Source: Fibrobacterota bacterium (GTDB lineage: Bacteria; Fibrobacterota; Fibrobacteria; UBA11236). Taken from it: 52,711 bases of DNA. Below are positions 1 through 8,964 of the stretch, one piece after another. The notes beneath the pieces are model-generated. The model made no database searches. It was not told where the DNA came from and saw only the letters and a list, made by a program, of their open reading frames with translations. The translations under genes and the position numbers were made by a program. Positions within the stretch are counted from its first letter, which is position 1; each line of letters begins with the position of its first letter. Location of the stretch: contig CANKII010000010.1 in NCBI GenBank assembly GCA_947482115.1, positions 1 through 52,711 of the forward strand, written 5' to 3'.

Positions 1-146
1 TCACCGTAGCTCTTGGCAACTGCGCCGCCGGTCTTTGAAAGTACCGTCGTGATTGCAGCCGTCAGGGATGTCTTCCCATGATCCACGTGGCCAATCGTGC
101 CCACGTTTACGTGCGGTTTTGTCCGCTCAAATTTGGCCTTTGCCAT
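1..146 (-). CDS. tuf: Elongation factor Tu, N-terminal part (runs off the window)
   Basis: EF-Tu delivers aminoacyl-tRNA to the ribosome as a GTPase in the cytoplasm. The 48 codons present begin [20 protein letters not shown] and contain the P-loop [10 protein letters not shown], which is diagnostic of EF-Tu. The start is the ATG complementary to 144-146. The gene lies 100 bp downstream of the EF-G-like gene on the same strand, as in the fusA-tuf end of a classical str operon. The rest of the gene lies outside the window. A second tuf fragment (C-terminal end) is found at the other end of the window, so the genome probably carries two tuf copies. Confidence 0.96.
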   Translation of the reverse strand, partial: MAKAKFERTKPHVNVGTIGHVDHGKTSLTAAITTVLSKTGGAVAKSYG

Positions 147-246
147 GATCCTGTCGCAGCCCCTCTTCTTGAGTTCCTACCGGCTTCCTTCGCACCCGGC
201 GAATTCGGCCCATTTTTTTCGTTATCGGGATTTGGTTGGAGGCTTT

Positions 247-2169
247 TCAGCCGCGTCTTTTGACGCTGTGCTTCTCGTACGTTAACACGAAAACGCCCAA
301 CCCCTTCGATAAGGAGCGGAGTAAAGTAGTATACCCAAAAGTGTTCTCCAAGGGTATCTCAAGGAAGATTATCGAGTTACGTCCGTCTGCGTCGATCTTG
401 CGAACTATCCCCCCTCGGGAGGCCAAATCCGACAGAACCACCCCGCAATATTCTTCGGGAACGATGATTTCAAGCTTCATAATTGGCTCAAAAACGTCAA
501 AATCGGCAGATCCGAGGCTTAATTTCAGGCAATCCAGAAAAACTTTGGCCAGAAGCGGAGATGGAATAGGCCGCTGAGACCCCTCGAGGCCCCGAATATT
601 CAAATCAAATCCCGACAAGCCCCCCAAACCACAAACCCCTTGAGCACAAAAAGCGTCAAAACAACCCCTCAAAACCTCTTCTTCCAACGAATTGCGTTCG
701 CAAGAAAACGCAATGTGATTTTCATCCCCATTTTTATTGAGCTTCACATCAAGGGAAATCTGCGTTTCCGCGCCAAAGCCACTGGCCTCATTCACGAGAC
801 CCGGACGGGAATGACGGAGCTTTTCGAGATAGCGCACACTGGGCGCACCCACGCGAATATCACAGTTGTGTTCGCGCTGCAAACGCTGACAGAAGACGTC
901 CAGTTGTAACTCACCGACAGCACGAAGAATCCAGCCGCTTGCGGCCATGTCGGGTTCGATTTGAATGGAGGGATCCACATCCGCGAGTTCGTGAAAAACC
1001 TGATTCACCCGTTCATAATCTTCGCCATTCACCAATTCGATGCGAACCTGCAACAGGGGTTTGTAGGCTTTGTGAGAAATATTTTCACCCGTTGCAGAAC
1101 GAAGATATTGCCCCGCAGAATAAGGGCGATCCGTTTGAATGGCTACGAGATCACCCGCTTCAAAGTCGTGAATTTCCTTGAGGTTCTCCGCGAAGACCCG
1201 ATAGAAACGGGCGGAGTCCAAATGAGTGACAACTCGATCGGAAAAAAGTTTGGCGAGATAAATCCGGCCTATCTCCGGATACCATCTCACCTTCAATACA
1301 AAACCCAGCGCATCCTCTGCGTTCTTTGGAATCACAGGCGCGGGCAAAAGCTGATTGATGCCGTTGAGCAACTGCCGCATCCCCACATTCTTCAGGGCCG
1401 ATCCCATAAAAACCGGAACACCTTCGCGCTTCGCCATTCCAATGCGCGCACCTTCCAGCAAAATCGCCGCATCGATCTCTGAGCCTTGCAAATAGGCCTC
1501 TAAAACGGTGTCGTTATATCGCGACGCAAAATCCACCAACTCGCGGCGATAGCGGGAATATTCCTCGCGATAGACTGCGGGGATTTCACCTTTGATCAAA
1601 CGACGGGGATTCTCCACGGAACGAAACAAAGCGAGTTCGTGAGCCACATCCACCACGCCGTGAATCTGTCCGTTGTGATAGACGGGAAACACCATGACAA
1701 TGGGCTGGGCCTGAAATAAAACACGAACCTGTTCCAGCACTTTGGCATGATCCGCGCCAGGAAGATCGAGCTTGTTGATAAAGATCAGGGGTTGATTTCC
1801 ATTGCGGATGATTTTTTCCCATGCCGAATGCGTTTGGGATTCGACACCGCTTTGACCGGAGATGACCAGCACCACGCCTTCAACGCATTGCAGGGCGAAA
1901 TCCACTTCGACACCGAAGTCTACATGACCGGGCGTGTCCACAAAGGTGACGCGAACACCTTTCCAGTCATAGGAAGCGATGCCCGCTTCGATGGTGATGC
2001 CTCGATGTTTCTCCTCGAGGAGATAATCCATGGTCGCAAGACCTTCGTCCACCTCACCAGTGCCGGGAATCCGATCGCTGAAATACAAGAGTCGTTCGGA
2101 CACCGTGGTTTTACCGGCATCCACATGCGCCAGAATGGCGATGTTGCGTTTGTTTGCGAGAGAGGACAT
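247..2169 (-). CDS. fusA: Elongation factor G-like translational GTPase, short and divergent
   Basis: A 640-residue translational GTPase. All GTPase motifs are visible: AHVDAGKTT (14-22), RGITI (56-60), DTPGH (78-82), NKLD (132-135) and GSALKN (256-261). The C-terminal part keeps EF-G domain V signatures (FEPIMKLEIIVPEEY, then FGYTTLLRSLSKG). EF-G promotes ribosomal translocation. The position directly upstream of tuf is the normal place for fusA. It is odd in two ways: about 50-60 residues shorter than usual EF-G (about 700), and G4 reads NKLD, not the usual NKMD. Its length is close to Tet(M)-type ribosomal protection proteins and to fusA2-type paralogues, so it may not be the housekeeping EF-G. 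The EF-G superfamily call is secure; the exact role is not. Confidence 0.85.
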   Translation of the reverse strand: MSSLANKRNIAILAHVDAGKTTVSERLLYFSDRIPGTGEVDEGLATMDYLLEEKHRGITIEAGIASYDWKGVRVTFVDTPGHVDFGVEVDFALQCVEGVVLVISGQSGVESQTHSAWEKIIRNGNQPLIFINKLDLPGADHAKVLEQVRVLFQAQPIVMVFPVYHNGQIHGVVDVAHELALFRSVENPRRLIKGEIPAVYREEYSRYRRELVDFASRYNDTVLEAYLQGSEIDAAILLEGARIGMAKREGVPVFMGSALKNVGMRQLLNGINQLLPAPVIPKNAEDALGFVLKVRWYPEIGRIYLAKLFSDRVVTHLDSARFYRVFAENLKEIHDFEAGDLVAIQTDRPYSAGQYLRSATGENISHKAYKPLLQVRIELVNGEDYERVNQVFHELADVDPSIQIEPDMAASGWILRAVGELQLDVFCQRLQREHNCDIRVGAPSVRYLEKLRHSRPGLVNEASGFGAETQISLDVKLNKNGDENHIAFSCERNSLEEEVLRGCFDAFCAQGVCGLGGLSGFDLNIRGLEGSQRPIPSPLLAKVFLDCLKLSLGSADFDVFEPIMKLEIIVPEEYCGVVLSDLASRGGIVRKIDADGRNSIIFLEIPLENTFGYTTLLRSLSKGLGVFVLTYEKHSVKRRG

Positions 2170-2221
2170 GGGAGAAGGAAGATATAATTCGCGGGCCTCT
2201 AGCCAGCGGGACGAGCGTCAA

Positions 2222-3253
2222 CTAAAACGTGTAACCGATGTTGATCATGGGAAGCAGGAAGATGTTGCCCATGTCCACTTCCAAAGACCGGAAACCGCAG
2301 ATGTCGGCGCTTAGATGCTGGCCGTGTATCCTGAAACCGAAATTCAGAATGGACTGGAAATCGGAGTCCCCGTTAAATTCCCCACCCCTCAGGTATTCCA
2401 CGATAAATTTGGCGTTCGGAGAAATTCGAATATCGGAACCCAGAAACAATGAAAAGGAGTTATGTGTCTTCGTCACCGTCCTTGAAGTGGAGTAATAAGA
2501 GCTGTAATCATATACCTGCTCTTTGGTGGTGGAGCCCATGTCGCCCATTGCGATATGCACCCCGCCAATATCACCCGCCCCATCAACTCCTTGAAACGCC
2601 ACGGAACCCACCAGATTCACCGTCCAGGTCGTCGAAAGAACTTCACGTGAGAAATCCCCTGAAAAATCAGTGAAACTACCGGTAATTGCCATCGCCGTAC
2701 GATGATCCGGCGTTTCAAGAAGTTGCTGTTTAGCGCCAAAAGTGAATGCCTCAAAATCATTCGGATCCACAGGAAACAACATGCCTCCGGTTATTTGTGT
2801 TGTAGAAGTGACGGCATAACTCATGGTAAGAAAGAGCAATTCAAAGTCCTCGAAGGACCATGTACCCACCGGCAGTGTAAAAGCAGTAGGCATGAAAACC
2901 AGAGAGTGATTGCTCGGATCCGTTCCCTCCTTTTCCTCAACACGGGGTACGGCGGGTGCTGAACGCAATACCGGTGCAGGTGGGGCTACAGGTTCAGGCA
3001 ATAAAACCGGCGCAGGAGGCTCGATCTTGGGGGCCACAACGACCGGAGGGGGTATTGGTTTTTCAATAATCTGGTCTACGGGAATCCAAATTTCCCCCAT
3101 GGCCTGGGTGCGAAACACCTGAGTATGCATGTTATTCTCAAGGCGAATCCGTTCTCCCTGAAGAATGGTTCCATCCTTGAGGTAAAGTTCTTCGGCCTGA
3201 ACGGCAAAGGCCAGTAATAGGGACATCAAAAGGGGGCTTTTGTAAGATTTCAT
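2222..3253 (-). CDS. Secreted hypothetical protein, probable outer-membrane beta-barrel with proline-rich linker
   Basis: A 343-residue protein that I cannot assign to a named family. It starts with a typical signal peptide (MKSYKSPLLMSLLLAFAVQA, then E). A small beta-rich segment follows (residues about 21-65, with YLKDGTILQGERI), then a proline/valine-rich linker (about 66-110). The remaining 230 residues have alternating hydrophobic strands and end in an aromatic residue (GYTF), as outer-membrane barrels often do. The inferred place is the outer membrane with a periplasmic N-terminal part. It is transcribed toward the EF-G-like gene with a gap of 52 bp and diverges from the dehydrogenase at 3337. 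The ribosome site AAAGG lies 8-12 bp before the ATG. Confidence 0.7.
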   Translation of the reverse strand: MKSYKSPLLMSLLLAFAVQAEELYLKDGTILQGERIRLENNMHTQVFRTQAMGEIWIPVDQIIEKPIPPPVVVAPKIEPPAPVLLPEPVAPPAPVLRSAPAVPRVEEKEGTDPSNHSLVFMPTAFTLPVGTWSFEDFELLFLTMSYAVTSTTQITGGMLFPVDPNDFEAFTFGAKQQLLETPDHRTAMAITGSFTDFSGDFSREVLSTTWTVNLVGSVAFQGVDGAGDIGGVHIAMGDMGSTTKEQVYDYSSYYSTSRTVTKTHNSFSLFLGSDIRISPNAKFIVEYLRGGEFNGDSDFQSILNFGFRIHGQHLSADICGFRSLEVDMGNIFLLPMINIGYTF

Positions 3254-3336
3254 GCAACAACCTTTCGATTCTTTCCTTTTAACGGCCCGATTTTACAAAT
3301 GGTAACCTATTTCATGACAATAAAAAAGCGGGTCCG

Positions 3337-4290
3337 ATGCGCATCGTAGTCCTTGACGGCTTCACCACGGATCAAGGCGATCCCGAAGTCTGGAATGAAA
3401 TACGGACTCTCGGTGAACTTCACGTTTATCTTCGAACACCTCTCGAGCAAATGGCGGCCCATTCCGCCGATGCCGAAATTGTGTTCACCAACAAAGTTCC
3501 CTTGAATGATCAGAATATCGGACCCAAGGTTCGCTATATCGGCATTCTCGCCACAGGAACCAATGTGGTGGATTTGGAAGCGGCGAAACGGCGCGGGATT
3601 GCAGTCACCAACATTCCCGGATACAGCACGGACTCAGTGGCGCAAATCGTTTTCGCATTGCTGCTTCAACTCACCCATGATGTGGCCGGACACAACACGG
3701 ATGTGAAGGCTGGAAAATGGGCGGCCATTCCCGATTTCTGTTTCATACGACAGCCGTTGATGGAATTAAGCGGAAAAAATCTCGTTCTCATCGGTAGCGG
3801 AGCGATCGGCTCCGCCGTGGGTCGCATCGCAAAAGCATTTGGAATGAATGTCATTAACGCGCAAGTTCCAGGTTCCTCCAGCCCCAATCGCATTCCGTTG
3901 GAGGAAGCACTTCCCAAAGCGGATGTGGTAAGTCTTCATTGTCCGCTCACCGATAAAACCGGCAATCTGGTGGATCGAAAATTCCTCGCGTGTTTAAAAC
4001 CCTCCGCCATCCTGATCAATACGGGGCGCGGACCGCTGATTCATGAACCGGATTTAATCGAAGCCTTGAATCAGGGACATTTGGGAGGTGTAGGATTGGA
4101 CGTGCTTTCGCAGGAGCCTCCTCCCGCCAATCATCCCTTGTTGGACTCGAAAACTCCATGGGCCCATAAAGTTGTCGTAACCCCGCATATTGGTTGGGCC
4201 TCTTTGGAAGCGCGTCAACGTCTGGTAAAAATGGCATTAAAAAACCTTCAAGGGTTCTTAAAAGGCGAATCGCTCAACCGGGTGGCTTGA
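3337..4290 (+). CDS. D-2-hydroxyacid dehydrogenase, hydroxypyruvate reductase/glycerate dehydrogenase type
   Basis: A 317-residue NAD(P)-dependent dehydrogenase of the D-isomer-specific 2-hydroxyacid family. The opening MRIVVLDGFT and the LATGTNVVDLEAAK block (71-84) are typical of glycerate dehydrogenases. The nucleotide-binding loop is GSGAIGSAVG (153-162). The catalytic triad is visible as Arg231 (NTGRG), Glu260 (SQEPP) and His284 (TPHIGW). The likely reaction is reduction of hydroxypyruvate (or glyoxylate) to D-glycerate. It heads a plus-strand run of seven metabolic genes and is followed by a hydroxypyruvate isomerase homologue, which supports hydroxypyruvate as substrate. No strong ribosome site is seen before the ATG; the start is chosen because it matches the conserved N-terminus. 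Confidence 0.88.
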   Translation: MRIVVLDGFTTDQGDPEVWNEIRTLGELHVYLRTPLEQMAAHSADAEIVFTNKVPLNDQNIGPKVRYIGILATGTNVVDLEAAKRRGIAVTNIPGYSTDSVAQIVFALLLQLTHDVAGHNTDVKAGKWAAIPDFCFIRQPLMELSGKNLVLIGSGAIGSAVGRIAKAFGMNVINAQVPGSSSPNRIPLEEALPKADVVSLHCPLTDKTGNLVDRKFLACLKPSAILINTGRGPLIHEPDLIEALNQGHLGGVGLDVLSQEPPPANHPLLDSKTPWAHKVVVTPHIGWASLEARQRLVKMALKNLQGFLKGESLNRVA

Positions 4291-4384
4291 AGCCAAAACT
4301 TGTTGCGGGATTCTCAAACTGTTTTTTTAAATATGCGGGTCTCGAATCCCTGTGGATTCCCGAACCTTTAATCAAGGGGAAACG

Positions 4385-5200
4385 ATGAGCATCATCAAGG
4401 GAAAAATCAAACCCGCCCTCGCCACATGGCCCATGGGCCTCTGTCATCCCGAAAAATGGTCCTTGGAAAAGATCTGCCAGGTCGCCAAGCAAATGGGAAT
4501 GGAAGCCGTTGAAGTGGTGTCCCCCGAGGATTTCCCCACACTTAAATCCCACGGCCTTACTTGCGCCCTTACAACTTCACATTGGTTTATCAAAGGCCCG
4601 AACAACCGCGTTCATTGGCCGGAATGCGAAACCGCCCTGTTAAAATCCATCGATGCCGCCGCCGAATACGGTTTTACAAATGTGATCACATTCTGGGGTT
4701 TCGAAGATACGACCGCCGAAGGCGGAAGCCGTGTGACTTTGGAAGAAGGCAAAAAAAATCTGATCGAATTTTACAAGAAACTGGCGTCATACGCCGAAAA
4801 GAAAAAAGTGATGATTCTTTTGGAAGCCTTGAATACCCGCGATCCCGCCGACTGGAAAGGCCACCCCGGGTATCAGGGCGCCAATGTCGACGATTGCATG
4901 GAAGTCATCAAGGCGGTGAATTCACCCGGCCTGCGACTTCTGCTGGATATTTATCACGTGCAAATCATGAACGGCGATTTGATCCGCCGCATTCAGGAAT
5001 ACAAGGACTATATCGGCTATGTTCAGGCTGCCGGAGTGCCGGGGCGCAATGAACTCGATGCGGATCAGGAAATCAATTTCCCCGCCGTGCTGAAAGCACT
5101 TGCAGAAAACGGTTATCGCGGATTTCTGGGATTGGAATTCATCCCCGCCAAAGATCCAATGGATTCTTTAGCCAAGACCATGGAATGGTTCAACGCCTGA
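4385..5200 (+). CDS. hyi: Hydroxypyruvate isomerase-like TIM-barrel protein
   Basis: A 271-residue member of the xylose-isomerase-like TIM barrel superfamily, close to hydroxypyruvate isomerase (hydroxypyruvate to tartronate semialdehyde) and 2-oxo-tetronate isomerase. Diagnostic blocks are LLEALN (Glu147), LLLDIYHVQIMNGDLIRRI (185-203), AAGVPGRNELD (215-225), QEINFP (228-233) and GLEFIPA (Glu251). Metal/catalytic residues Glu147, Asp188, Gln214 and Glu251 are in place. The start is ATG 4385, because AAGGGGA lies 5-11 bp upstream; a GTG at 4352 is in frame but less likely. The stop overlaps the next start by one base (TGATG), so translation is probably coupled. Confidence 0.85.
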   Translation: MSIIKGKIKPALATWPMGLCHPEKWSLEKICQVAKQMGMEAVEVVSPEDFPTLKSHGLTCALTTSHWFIKGPNNRVHWPECETALLKSIDAAAEYGFTNVITFWGFEDTTAEGGSRVTLEEGKKNLIEFYKKLASYAEKKKVMILLEALNTRDPADWKGHPGYQGANVDDCMEVIKAVNSPGLRLLLDIYHVQIMNGDLIRRIQEYKDYIGYVQAAGVPGRNELDADQEINFPAVLKALAENGYRGFLGLEFIPAKDPMDSLAKTMEWFNA

Positions 5201-6300
5201 TGCATATCGTCCACGGCGAGCCGTCATACCGGCTGGCCAACAAGGACATCGAATTATTCCTCACACGCCGCGCCGGTCAAATGGCTCCGGTGCGCTTTCG
5301 ACTCGGCAAACGCTGGGTGCAACCGTATGCACTCGCTCCGTGGAAACCCAATGAACTTTCCAAAGACATGCCTCCCGTCCTGCGCGTTTTGCGCGGGGAT
5401 TATTTCTGCCTTCCTTTCGGAAGCAGCAAAGGCGTCAAGGATGTACATGGCGAAACCGCCAATGAAAGCTGGAGTTTAATCGAACAAACTCCGGAAAAAT
5501 TGGTGTTGGAAATGCAGGTGAAGGCACCCAAGTGCCGCGTTCAAAAAACGTTGCATATTCGCAAAGGTCAACGCGCGATTTATCAGGAACATTTGATTGA
5601 AGGATTGAAAGGCAAATTCAATTTCGGTCATCACGCCATTCTTCTCTTTCCGGAAAAAGGCGGGCCTTATCACGTCAACACCAGCCCGTTTCATTTCGGC
5701 AGTGTCAAACCGGATCTTTTTTCCGATCCGTTGAATCGCGAATATGGCGCATTAAAAACCGGCGCGCGCTTTAAATCCCTCGACAAGGTTGCCTTGGCGA
5801 ATGGCGGCCACACTTCGCTGCACGAATATCCGGCGCGGCAGGGATTTGAAGATCTCATCCTGGTTTCCAGCAAGCCCGGTGATCTCGCGTGGACGGCAGC
5901 CACTTTGGATGGTTACGTATGGATTTCCCTGAAAGATCCGCGCACCTTGCCCAACACTTTGTTCTGGATGTCCAACGGAGGTCGTCACGGTTCTCCGTGG
6001 AATGGAATCCATCTTCGCCGTTTGGGTTTGGAGGAAGTTTGCGGTCATTACTCCGACGGGCTCGAAACTTCGCGACAGAACAAACTCAAGAAATTCGGAG
6101 TTCCCACCACACTTTCCTTTGATTCCAAGCCGAAATCCATAAGATTGATTCATCTGGTCTGTCCAGTTCCTAAAGGGTTTGGACTTGTTCGCAGCATTGA
6201 AAAAGGGAAAAGCGCTTCCAAGGTGGTGATAACGGGCCAACAGGGGGCGGTTGTCCATGCTCCCGTGGACTTGTCTTTTCTTAATTTAATGCTCCCCTAA
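5200..6300 (+). CDS. Hypothetical protein, possible mutarotase-fold (aldose-epimerase-like)
   Basis: A 366-residue soluble protein of predominantly beta character that I do not recognise with certainty. It has no signal peptide or membrane segment. Residues such as GGRHGSPWNGIHLRRLGLEEVCGHY (about 263-287) recall sugar-binding beta-sandwich proteins of the galactose-mutarotase/DUF4432 type, where glycan-facing histidines and glutamates act on anomers; this is an inference. The start is ATG 5200, overlapping the upstream hyi stop by one base; an in-frame ATG at 5185 would add five residues. It is sandwiched between sugar isomerases, which favours a role in handling the same substrate. Alternatives are a sugar-binding scaffold or a lyase. 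Confidence 0.6.
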   Translation: MHIVHGEPSYRLANKDIELFLTRRAGQMAPVRFRLGKRWVQPYALAPWKPNELSKDMPPVLRVLRGDYFCLPFGSSKGVKDVHGETANESWSLIEQTPEKLVLEMQVKAPKCRVQKTLHIRKGQRAIYQEHLIEGLKGKFNFGHHAILLFPEKGGPYHVNTSPFHFGSVKPDLFSDPLNREYGALKTGARFKSLDKVALANGGHTSLHEYPARQGFEDLILVSSKPGDLAWTAATLDGYVWISLKDPRTLPNTLFWMSNGGRHGSPWNGIHLRRLGLEEVCGHYSDGLETSRQNKLKKFGVPTTLSFDSKPKSIRLIHLVCPVPKGFGLVRSIEKGKSASKVVITGQQGAVVHAPVDLSFLNLMLP

Positions 6301-6354
6301 AAGCAAACGTTTAAGGGTTCATATTGGTTCCTGTTTTTCTTCGGAGTCCTCTCA

Positions 6355-7608
6355 ATGATCGCAACGGCCGTCCCAAAAATCAACAGCAAGTTCAACGTAC
6401 GCGCCGCCATTGAAGCCGGTGAAGGCGTTCTTCGCCTTGCTCCCTGCTGGGTGCCCCGTTCCTTCATGATTCCGGGAAGACGCATCAAACTGCATCCCGA
6501 TGACATTTACGCGCTTGGTGCGCATCGCGGCGGCATTTGCGAACGCTGGTTTGCCTCCACCACCGAAGCGGGAAACGAGAACCGTGCATTGGATGAAGGG
6601 CTGAGTTATGCCGTCCATGCGGGGGAACGCTTCACCCTGCTTGAAGCGGTGGCCGCGGAAGGCGCCACCATGATCGGCAAAAAAATGTGGGAGAAGTACA
6701 AGCGCTGGCCGGTGTATTCAAAGTACTTCGACAATCAGGGCCCCATTGCTCATCACATGCATCAGAGCAAAGAACAGGCTGCGAAAGTGGGACGCGAGGG
6801 TAAGCCCGAGGGATATTATTTCCCTCCACAGTTGAACGCCATTGGCAATAATTTTCCGCACACCTATTTCGGTCTCGAACCCGGAGTCACCAAGGACGAC
6901 GTGCGCCGCTGCCTGGAAAACTGGAACAAGGGTGACAACGGTATCATTGATTTGGCCAAGGCCTATCGCCTGCAACCCGGCACCGGCTGGCACGTTCCGG
7001 ATCGCATCCTGCACGCTCCCGGATCTTTCGTGACCTATGAACCGCAATGGGGCAGCGACGTTTTCGCCTATTACCAAAGCATGGTGGAAGGCCGCGCCAT
7101 TGACTGGGAACTCATGACCAAGGATTTTCCGCCCGAACATGCTCATGATTTGGACTACCTCGTTGACCAATTGGATTGGGAAGCCAACGTGGACCCCAAC
7201 TTCCGCGATCATCATTACCTTGAGCCCATCCCGGTGGCCGACTCCAAATCCGAAGGGTACGAAGACAAATGGGTGATGTATGGAAATTTCCACGGCGAAC
7301 AACTTTTCACTGCCAAGGAACTCACCCTGGATCCCGGCGTCAAGGTCACTGTTAAAGACGGCGGTGCCTATGGTCTTATCACAGTTCAGGGCGTGGGACG
7401 TGTTAACAGCACGCGCCTGCAATCTCCGAACATGATCCGCTTTGGTATCATGACCGAGGACGAGGCTTTCGTATCGCACGAAGCAGCCGTCCAAGGCGTG
7501 ACCTATGAAAACAACGGCAGTGAACCGCTTGTGGTGTTGCGTTATTTCGGCCCCGATTCCTGTCCGGACGCTCCGGATACCGGCGCTTTCAAGAAATTGA
7601 AAAAGTAA
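6355..7608 (+). CDS. Phosphomannose-isomerase-like cupin, copy 1
   Basis: A 417-residue cupin related to type I mannose-6-phosphate isomerases. The metal-site pattern is visible: AHHMHQ (His133, 134, 136), GKPEGYYF (Glu152) and WHVPDRILHAPGS (His213, His220). The block YFGLEPGVTKDDVRRCLENW (171-190) matches the region between metal ligands in known isomerases. The expected activity is aldose-ketose isomerisation or epimerisation of a sugar or sugar phosphate; the substrate cannot be read from sequence. It lies next to a close paralogue (7657-8937), and both have the same leader TTCTTCGGAGTCCTC before the ATG, so the duplication included the ribosome site. It is longer and more divergent than standard ManA, so a mannose-6-phosphate role is not assumed. 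Confidence 0.78.
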   Translation: MIATAVPKINSKFNVRAAIEAGEGVLRLAPCWVPRSFMIPGRRIKLHPDDIYALGAHRGGICERWFASTTEAGNENRALDEGLSYAVHAGERFTLLEAVAAEGATMIGKKMWEKYKRWPVYSKYFDNQGPIAHHMHQSKEQAAKVGREGKPEGYYFPPQLNAIGNNFPHTYFGLEPGVTKDDVRRCLENWNKGDNGIIDLAKAYRLQPGTGWHVPDRILHAPGSFVTYEPQWGSDVFAYYQSMVEGRAIDWELMTKDFPPEHAHDLDYLVDQLDWEANVDPNFRDHHYLEPIPVADSKSEGYEDKWVMYGNFHGEQLFTAKELTLDPGVKVTVKDGGAYGLITVQGVGRVNSTRLQSPNMIRFGIMTEDEAFVSHEAAVQGVTYENNGSEPLVVLRYFGPDSCPDAPDTGAFKKLKK

Positions 7609-7656
7609 TGTCCTCGCATTTCAAAGTTTCACGTTCCTTTCTTCGGAGTCCTCACC

Positions 7657-8937
7657 ATGATTGCAACAGCTGTCCCAAAAACCAGCAGTAAATTTGACGT
7701 TCGTGCAGCCATTGAAGCCGGTGAAGGGATTCTTCGCCTCGCTCCCTGCTGGGTTCCGCGATCCTTTTTGTTCCCGGGCAAGCGCCTCAAGTTGCATCCG
7801 GATGATTATTACGCGCTCGGTGCTCATCGCGGCGGAATCGACGAACGCTGGTTCGCTTCGACAACTGAAGCCGGCAACGACAACCGCGCGGACGACGAAG
7901 GTCTCAGCTACGTAGTTCACAACGGCGAACGCTTCACGCTTCTCGAAGCGGTGATGGCGGAAGGCCCCGCGCTCATCGGCAAAAAAATGTGGGACAAGTA
8001 CAAGCGCTGGCCCGTCTACTCCAAGTTCTTCGACAACGAGGGACCCATTCCCCATCACATGCATCACAACGAAGATCAAGCTGCGCTGTTGCAAATGGAA
8101 GGCAAGCCCGAGTGCTATTACTTCCCTCCGCAGGTGAACTCCATCGGCAATAATTTTCCGCATACTTATTTCGGACTCGAGCCCGGAGTTACCAAGGCCG
8201 ACGTGCGCAAGTGCTTGGAAAACTGGAACAAGGGCGACAACGGTCTGCTCGATTTGTCGAAAGCCTATCGCTTGAAACCCGGAACCGGCTGGCATGTGCC
8301 CGCCTGCATTTTGCATGCGCCCGGCTCCTTGCTCACCTATGAACCGCAATGGGGCAGCGATGTGTTCGCCATGTACCAGAGCATGGTCGAAGGCCGCCGC
8401 GTGGATTGGGACCTGTTCGTGAAGGATACTCCGGACAAATACAAGAATGACCTGGATTACCTCGTCGAGCAACTTGACTGGGAAGGCAATGTGGACACGC
8501 ATTTCCGTGATCACCATTTCCTCGTTCCCATTCCCTCGGGCGACACGCTCGGCGAGGGGTATGAGGACAAGTGGGTAGTGTATGGTCGCTTCGGCGGACC
8601 GAACAAGGGCGCGCAACAGGGCGATCGCGATTTGTTCAGCGCCAAGGAGTTGACGGTGCAACCCGGTGCGAAGGTGACGATCAAGGACGACGGCGCTTCG
8701 GGTCTCATCACCACGCAGGGTATCGGCAAGATCAACAAACACTTCATGCAGTCGCCGAACATGATCCGCTATGGCGCGATGACCCAGGACGAAGTGTTCA
8801 TTTCGCATGAGGCGGCCACGCAAGGCGTGACCTTCGAGAACACGGGTACGGAACCGTTTGTGACGCTGCGCTACTTCGGACCGGACTCGGCACCGAATTC
8901 GCCGCACACCGGCGCGTTCAAATCCCTCAACAAATAA
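7657..8937 (+). CDS. Phosphomannose-isomerase-like cupin, copy 2
   Basis: A 426-residue paralogue of the preceding gene, identical over long runs (for example RAAIEAGEG, LAPCWVPRSF, GNNFPHTYFGLEPGVTK). The metal site is conserved (PHHMHHNEDQ, GKPECYYF, WHVPACILHAPGS). It differs by an insert of about nine residues in the C-terminal half (GGPNKGAQQGDRD) at a site where copy 1 has only a short loop, and by MHHN for MHQS beside the metal ligands. Such changes near the active site fit two isomerases acting on related substrates. It has a tight gap (48 bp) to copy 1 and 27 bp to the TIM-barrel gene downstream, so it belongs to the same operon. Inferred role: sugar isomerase or epimerase in the cytoplasm. 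Confidence 0.78.
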   Translation: MIATAVPKTSSKFDVRAAIEAGEGILRLAPCWVPRSFLFPGKRLKLHPDDYYALGAHRGGIDERWFASTTEAGNDNRADDEGLSYVVHNGERFTLLEAVMAEGPALIGKKMWDKYKRWPVYSKFFDNEGPIPHHMHHNEDQAALLQMEGKPECYYFPPQVNSIGNNFPHTYFGLEPGVTKADVRKCLENWNKGDNGLLDLSKAYRLKPGTGWHVPACILHAPGSLLTYEPQWGSDVFAMYQSMVEGRRVDWDLFVKDTPDKYKNDLDYLVEQLDWEGNVDTHFRDHHFLVPIPSGDTLGEGYEDKWVVYGRFGGPNKGAQQGDRDLFSAKELTVQPGAKVTIKDDGASGLITTQGIGKINKHFMQSPNMIRYGAMTQDEVFISHEAATQGVTFENTGTEPFVTLRYFGPDSAPNSPHTGAFKSLNK

Positions 8938-8964
8938 TTCATCACCAAAAAAAGCGGAGCAATC

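Noticed and set aside
6355-8937. Naming the two cupins as mannose-6-phosphate isomerase (manA)
   Set aside because: The metal-site pattern matches, but the proteins are divergent, tandem, and lie in a cluster without mannose genes, so the substrate is left open.
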